The position numbers were made by a program, and so were the translations under genes. This document shows positions 58,812-64,000 of a DNA stretch of 64,000 nucleotides, piece by piece. The DNA is from Dysidea avara (lineage: Eukaryota > Porifera > Demospongiae > Dictyoceratida > Dysideidae). The stretch covers positions 63,500,574 to 63,564,573 of the forward strand of contig NC_089272.1 in the NCBI RefSeq assembly GCF_963678975.1, in the 5' to 3' direction. The notes under the pieces were generated by a model, which was not told the DNA's origin, ran no database searches, and saw only the letters and a program-made list of their open reading frames with translations. Each line of letters starts with the position of its first letter. The stretch's first letter is position 1.

Positions 58812-59056
58812 TCATGAACCACAATAGTGGGTTCATAATAGGAATCGCCCATTTTTTTGCAAAAACTCTAATAGAATGCATGCCTAAAAACCACCTTAGA
58901 AAGTATCCTCCAACTCAAAACAACCCTCTGGTGGTTATTTGCAATGAGTATTGGTCCACTAGTAAGAATCAAGTGAAAGGGAAACAGTATGTGTATTTGG
59001 GACAAAACTGAAATTTGCTGTTTTGTTCATATTATTATTATTCGTATTATTATTAC

Positions 59057-61250
59057 TAGGACCGCATCACATACAACCAAGTACATACACCAATGTTGCA
59101 ACCTACCCATTGGGCAAGTATAAACAGTGCCATAGGCAGCACTCAGAGCAGTGTGCGTGTACCTGTGGAAATGATACATATGCATACGTACACAGGCAAG
59201 GGAGTTTAACTGGCATCAGAAAACCACAATACTAAAACACAACCTACACAAAAACCAAGTTAAGTTAGATATATTGTTAGTAACTATATATTTATTGTAG
59301 GTGTGACGTGTCTCTGAAGATGACTCAGCAGTGAAGTGAGGCTATGCAGAATAAGGGATATGATGAAGGCACAATTAGCAATTGATCCCAATCAAGCCAA
59401 TATGGCACAACAGAGTCTGTTGTAACTAGAGGCCACAGATGATGTAGCGGTATATCAGCGGTGTGGCATTGGCACAGTGATTACAGTCTATAATATTATG
59501 CATACAGCCATGCACAACATACAGGAGATAGTTACACATTGTTGTATATGCAGCACTGCATCGGCTTCTTGTTTAGCTATTACAGACTCACCAGTAGAGT
59601 AGTAGTTAAGCCGAGTGGAAAATAATTCCAGCCGCTAGCAAGCCAGATGAAGGATGAAGATGTATAATACAACTACCGGTACAAGTATTACATTACTCAT
59701 TACCTTGTTGTTCCAGCTGGTTGTTTATGAGCGTATCAGCTGGTATCCCAACTGGTCATCAGCTGGTTGTTCACTGCATGACGCCTGGAGCGCATATCCT
59801 GCACACAAAATACACAGTCACAAGCATTTAAACATACTTGTAATGTTGCCTGGCCTCTCCACGACGTTTACTAATCTTCTCCTTCGAGCAATCTGTAATT
59901 AAACAAGGTGTGGTGCCGGGTGTTATATAGAATTACATGTACGGTAAAGTCATCAGCACAAACAGGCGTACTTATTATACGGTTGTGCCTTCATTCACAG
60001 GCGAATCTATCCCCGCTTAGTTCATGTCTTTACTGAGGCCTTGTAGTTTTCTCAAACATTATTTATTATTTATTTCATTCATTATTAATGATGTAATTTT
60101 AACCGCATTTGATATTATTCTTAGTACTTGGTTGTATAACTAGGCCCGGGGCAAATACAACCAAGTACAATTACCAACGGGACAACCTACCAATAAGGCA
60201 GTGCATGACCAGTACAGTGTGTGCGTGTTGGCACATAAATACAATTATAATCAGATGTTATACATATATAGCAGGTCTTAAGAATTCACACTGACCAACA
60301 AACGCTTAATTAAGTCTAGGATATTAATTTATGTATCTGTACACAATTTGTTACCTCCTCATGTGATACCAGTTGTTTAAATGAGCATGGATCATGGTGA
60401 TGGATTAAAACATGGCTGGAGTTGCCAAAAGGCAGACCACAGTGATATCTGAGACAAAAGAAGCCGAGTATTTCCACTATGTGTCACGCACAACCATTAT
60501 CTGACTCATCCACTGAGTTACATTTTTAAGTATAAGATGGGCCGATATGTCAAAAAATGGTAAGATGGTGTCTTGGATACACTGCAAGATGAAATAAAAT
60601 GCACAGCAGATCACTGTGAAAGGTAGCAGTGCCTTCTCATGGATATGGCACATCAGTGGTGTGCAGACACTGAATGGCAGCTACAGTAGTGATTGGCACT
60701 TCACAGCAACAGGAAATAATATTTACTGGGTAGTTAAATACAAACACAGTACAGAAAAGCAATGCAAACAGTATTGCAACATGAAAACATAGTCAAGTCT
60801 ACCTCTTAATAATCCACCTGAACGCATGTACTGACAGCTGGCATGGCGACTTGGGACGGCTTACAGCGGCAACTGGCACTTGTCTGAACAAAAACCTGGC
60901 CACAAAATGATTAGTAGACAAGTCTCTCCTGGTCACTACTTTTCTCCCAGCCTTTGGAATCATGGGTGTGGTGCTGGGCATTATATAGAATTACACGTTC
61001 GTTCGAGTCATCAGCATGAACAGGCGTAATTATTATACGTTTATGCCTTTGTTCACCGGCGAGTTGAACCCTGGTTAGTGCAAGTTCACAGGCCTTGTAG
61101 TTTCCCAAACATTAATTATTTATTTATTTCATTCATTATTATTATTTATGACATAATTTTAACCGCATTTCGTACTAGTCTTAGTACTTGGTTGTATAAC
61201 TAGGACTGCATCACATACAACCAAATACATACACCAACGTGACAGCCCCC
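59057..61250. repeat. Decayed tandem repeat of about 1.07 kb, three starts
   Basis: The marker block CTAGGACCGCATCACATACA/ACCAAGTACATACACCAA begins at 59058, recurs as CTAGGCCCGGGGCAAATACA at 60139 and as CTAGGACTGCATCACATACA at 61201, about 1.06-1.08 kb apart. A 270-bp block ending in TTAGTACTTGGTTGTATAAC is clearly duplicated (59903-60140 and 60962-61200): GTTATATAGAATTACATGTA versus ATTATATAGAATTACACGTT, and AACATTATTTATTATTTATT versus AACATTAATTATTTATTTAT. Units also share diverged middle parts. No coding content recognised. Confidence 0.7.
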
Positions 61251-62333
61251 TGGCGAGGCTATTAGGTGGTGAAGGCATGATCCCCAAATCAACGCAATAT
61301 GTCACAGTAGTGACAGATACAACACAATAGTGGCAGGGGCGTAGCCAGCCAATATTTGATGGTTGGGCATAGCATCCAACTTTACAAACACACACACACA
61401 CAAGGAACATGCTCACTTTCATGTGAGACATTATCAAAGAAAAATATGAAAAGTGTATGCACACAAGGCCTACAGCTACCTATGCTATAGTGTAAACAAA
61501 TGCTGCTTGCATGCATGCAAACATTTACTAGCTATATGCTATTCTATTAAACTTGTAGGACAGGCATCCGACTGGGCGTGGTGCTTAATTGACTAGGCCA
61601 TTACAGTGCTGTAAACATATTCACTGCTTTAGCTTAATCATGGTCACATATTATTTAAGCACATACACATTCCTTGCAATTAACCACGGATGATAAGCGC
61701 ACATGGGAAAATGCAGCGGTAAAGCTATACATAGCAAGAAATGTCAAGAAAAGTTGAGAGTACTAAAAAATTAATGTCTCCTCAAGCACTTACGTTTCCC
61801 TTGAGGTTTCCCTATGCTATGTATACAGCAAATATCTGGATAGTGATAATCTTGTTTATCACGAAGGATTTCACCCAGAAATGGAGTCAAATATTCTTAC
61901 ACACTGGCGTGGCAACTATTAACCACTCTCACAATGTGATGATTCCATGTTACAGTCACCACAATTAATTATTAGACATACGCGCCAAACAGATTGCATG
62001 ATTTTCACAAAGCGTTTTCTCCGAAAATTATAAACACATGCACTTAACAACCCGACTTTACGGTATAGTAAATACTTTATAGTGTCACTTAAGCTTCATT
62101 ACTAACTGTTCAGCTCGTATTTGAGCTTCCTGTGTTTAATTGCGTACCCACAATCGAAGCGATCCGCATGCTTGTGACGATTCACTTATGTTCGGCCTCT
62201 CAGCAGTGTCTTGTCGTTGCTCTTGCGACGTTATCCACAATCAAAATTCACATGGTCCCATAAAAATACACTCACAAAGCATTCCTGCAGTTTCCATGTA
62301 CACTTGCAGGTGAGTCACCCAAGTGGAATATAT

Positions 62334-62448
62334 TAGTTGTAACATGGGCACTTGTGATTTGCCTGAAATATACACACTCGCACTTGGGCTGCGCCCTCGT
62401 GCTTGTACGTATATTTCAGGCAAATCACTCATGACCATGTTACAACTA
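62334..62448. repeat. Palindrome, 115 bp, loop TTGGGCTGCGCCCTC
   Basis: TAGTTGTAACATGGGCACTT and GTGATTTGCCTGAAATATAC pair with GTATATTTCAGGCAAATCAC and TCATGACCATGTTACAACTA. It has the same length and layout as the palindrome at 17430-17544, although the arms are unrelated in sequence. Confidence 0.88.
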
Positions 62449-64000
62449 CTACACACACACATATATATATATAACTAACATTGGTACCTGCCCCAGCCCT
62501 ACGTGCAGTGTCATCTCCACATTAAACATTTTAATGCCAGACCAAGCATTAAGCACCAGCACTGCTCATGCAGCTGTGTAGAGTACATGGTAAACGAGGA
62601 TCTAGATAAGTGGGGTCCAGATAACTGAGGTTCCATTGTAATAGCATTTTCATGCTGTATTAATACTTACCAACGAGTGAAAGTAGTGAGAATAGACAAA
62701 TTTTCATAATAAGGAAAAAATTAACTGTTGCCCCTAGCAACCTAATTTTTACATTATTTGTAGATGTCAGTGTCTGAAGTAACCTCTCCAAGTTTTAAAA
62801 GAATAGCACATATAAGTCAGATATGACATTTTAAAGTTGCAATTTTCCATACATTGTCTATGTGAGAGACACCAGTTGCCAAATCAAGGGATTCAAAGAA
62901 TTTTATATCTTAAGATCTATATACACTATCTATTTAAAGCTTGGAGAGATTATTGTTGACATTCACACCTACAAATTATGTAAAATTGATATATGAATTG
63001 TTTGGAATTTTGGCTTCTCCATATGCTGAAATACCTAATTTATGTAATTACCCAGAAGGGGCAACTGTACCCCCCTTACATATAGATATACATGGAAAAT
63101 CACAAATTTCAAAATGTCATATCTTATGACATATGTATGCTATCATTTCAAAATTTGGAGAAGTTGCTTCAGATGTTGTTACCTAAAAATAATGGGAAAT
63201 TCAGGGTGCTATGGGCAACGGTTATTATTATACGCTTTACAAGTAATACAAAAGGTGAATTATTGCATGCATTAATGGATTTGATCTATGGGATATTTCA
63301 ACCACTAAACAGAACAGCTGATTCTAAAGATTAAGAAAAAGGGACTGTTTCTGACAAATATATATATATATATTTATATTTATAGAGGTACATAAACGAT
63401 GGTTTCAGTTCAAATACTCTAATAGAGCAGTCACTCTATGCCATGGACTGATTAGAGCAGTTTCTCCAATGAAATTGCTTTGGATACTCATTCTCTAAGA
63501 CACCAGGTGTTTGATCATGCACACAACCTGTTTAGTACTTATAGCAGTTTGGTCAGCTACTTGTTCACATACAAAAAGCATGCTTTGCATGCACGTCTCA
63601 TTATACCTAGTCACACACTTGGTGGCTCAATTAGTTTACAAAATTTGCTACACCTTTGTGCAGCAAATGTGCAATGTGTAGCAGTATATCTGGACTGACT
63701 ACTTCACTATTGTTTTGCTGTATGTCTAACATTAAATATATTAATGCGCAGACCCCCCAAAAAATTATTTCATACCTGCATGCATAGAAAAGAACATGTA
63801 GCCTCATTCCATTGAGTACCATGCTTTTTTTGTCCTATGTTTTAGCACAAAACTATGCAACAAGATGCTGAATAAGCCACACAACTACAAATAACACAAA
63901 AAGAAGCCACAAAAAGCAAAGTTCACTAAAATAAATTCTATTACAATACCAAATGTGAACAAAATACAACAGCTAACCTTTAGATGTTGAATTTCAAGTT

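Larger units (their letters stand above)
57512..64000. other. Repeat-rich region without a recognised gene
   Basis: This should be an intron or 5' flank of the minus-strand kinase-Kelch paralogue. Open frames are all under 105 codons and none resembles a kinase or other family. Individual repeats are listed separately. 62449-64000 holds nothing I can name except an AT microsatellite at about 63357-63375 and one CTCTAATAGAG motif near 63411. Confidence 0.55.

Noticed and set aside
59903-61230. An LTR-bounded element (two 270-bp direct repeats about 790 bp apart)
   Set aside because: A third related block extends the series at the same spacing, which fits tandem duplication better, and nothing inside resembles a retroelement protein.
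1-64000. Retroviral, Polinton-like or toxin sequences
   Set aside because: I saw no capsid, envelope, integrase or protein-primed polymerase signature, and no toxin gene, on either strand.

Overview
The window looks like nuclear DNA of an early-branching animal, most likely a demosponge. It is AT-rich and intron-bearing, and its genes have animal orthologues (SID1/SIDT, dysbindin, RBM7, PRA1/RABAC1, PDE9A, pterin carbinolamine dehydratase). It also holds a protein kinase fused to Kelch repeats, an architecture I associate with sponge genomes. The species assignment is inference. All gene models were spliced by eye from GT..AG sites, reading phase and family resemblance. No transcript was seen.

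Layout. 1-9.5 kb is repeat-dominated: a decayed Helitron (about 1.72-4.02 kb), tRNA-like sequences, SINE pieces, an 815-bp TIR element and a LINE-like tail. 9.5-10.3 kb carries the last two exons of a PCBD (DCoH) gene. 11.8-30.1 kb is gene-dense: RBM7-like (-) and dysbindin (+) are head to head with 59 bp between start codons, and a 14-exon SID1-family gene (+, 999 codons) begins 116 bp after the dysbindin stop. 30.6-34.2 kb is a three-exon kinase-Kelch gene (+). 35.7-43.7 kb is a four-exon PRA1/RABAC1 gene (-). It lies head to head with a 17-exon PDE9A-type phosphodiesterase gene (+, 43.9-53.8 kb). 55.1-57.5 kb holds the Kelch and linker exons of a second kinase-Kelch gene (-) whose kinase exon is not in view. 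57.5-64 kb has no recognised gene and is built of repeats and palindromes.

The genes do not form one pathway. Shared themes are membrane traffic (dysbindin/BLOC-1, PRA1, SIDT) and RNA handling (RBM7, SIDT). Nearly all large introns carry mobile DNA: TA-flanked MITEs, a hAT-like MITE with a perfect 8-bp target duplication, a composite repeat with a palindromic end in several copies, foldback elements, and minisatellites. The strongest unexplained signals are a 20-24-bp near-palindromic motif around CTCTAATAGAG found about a dozen times in both orientations, a 17-bp minisatellite with 7- and 8-unit higher-order periodicity that seems to have grown inside a dispersed repeat, and a set of about 115-140-bp palindromes with GC-rich loops.
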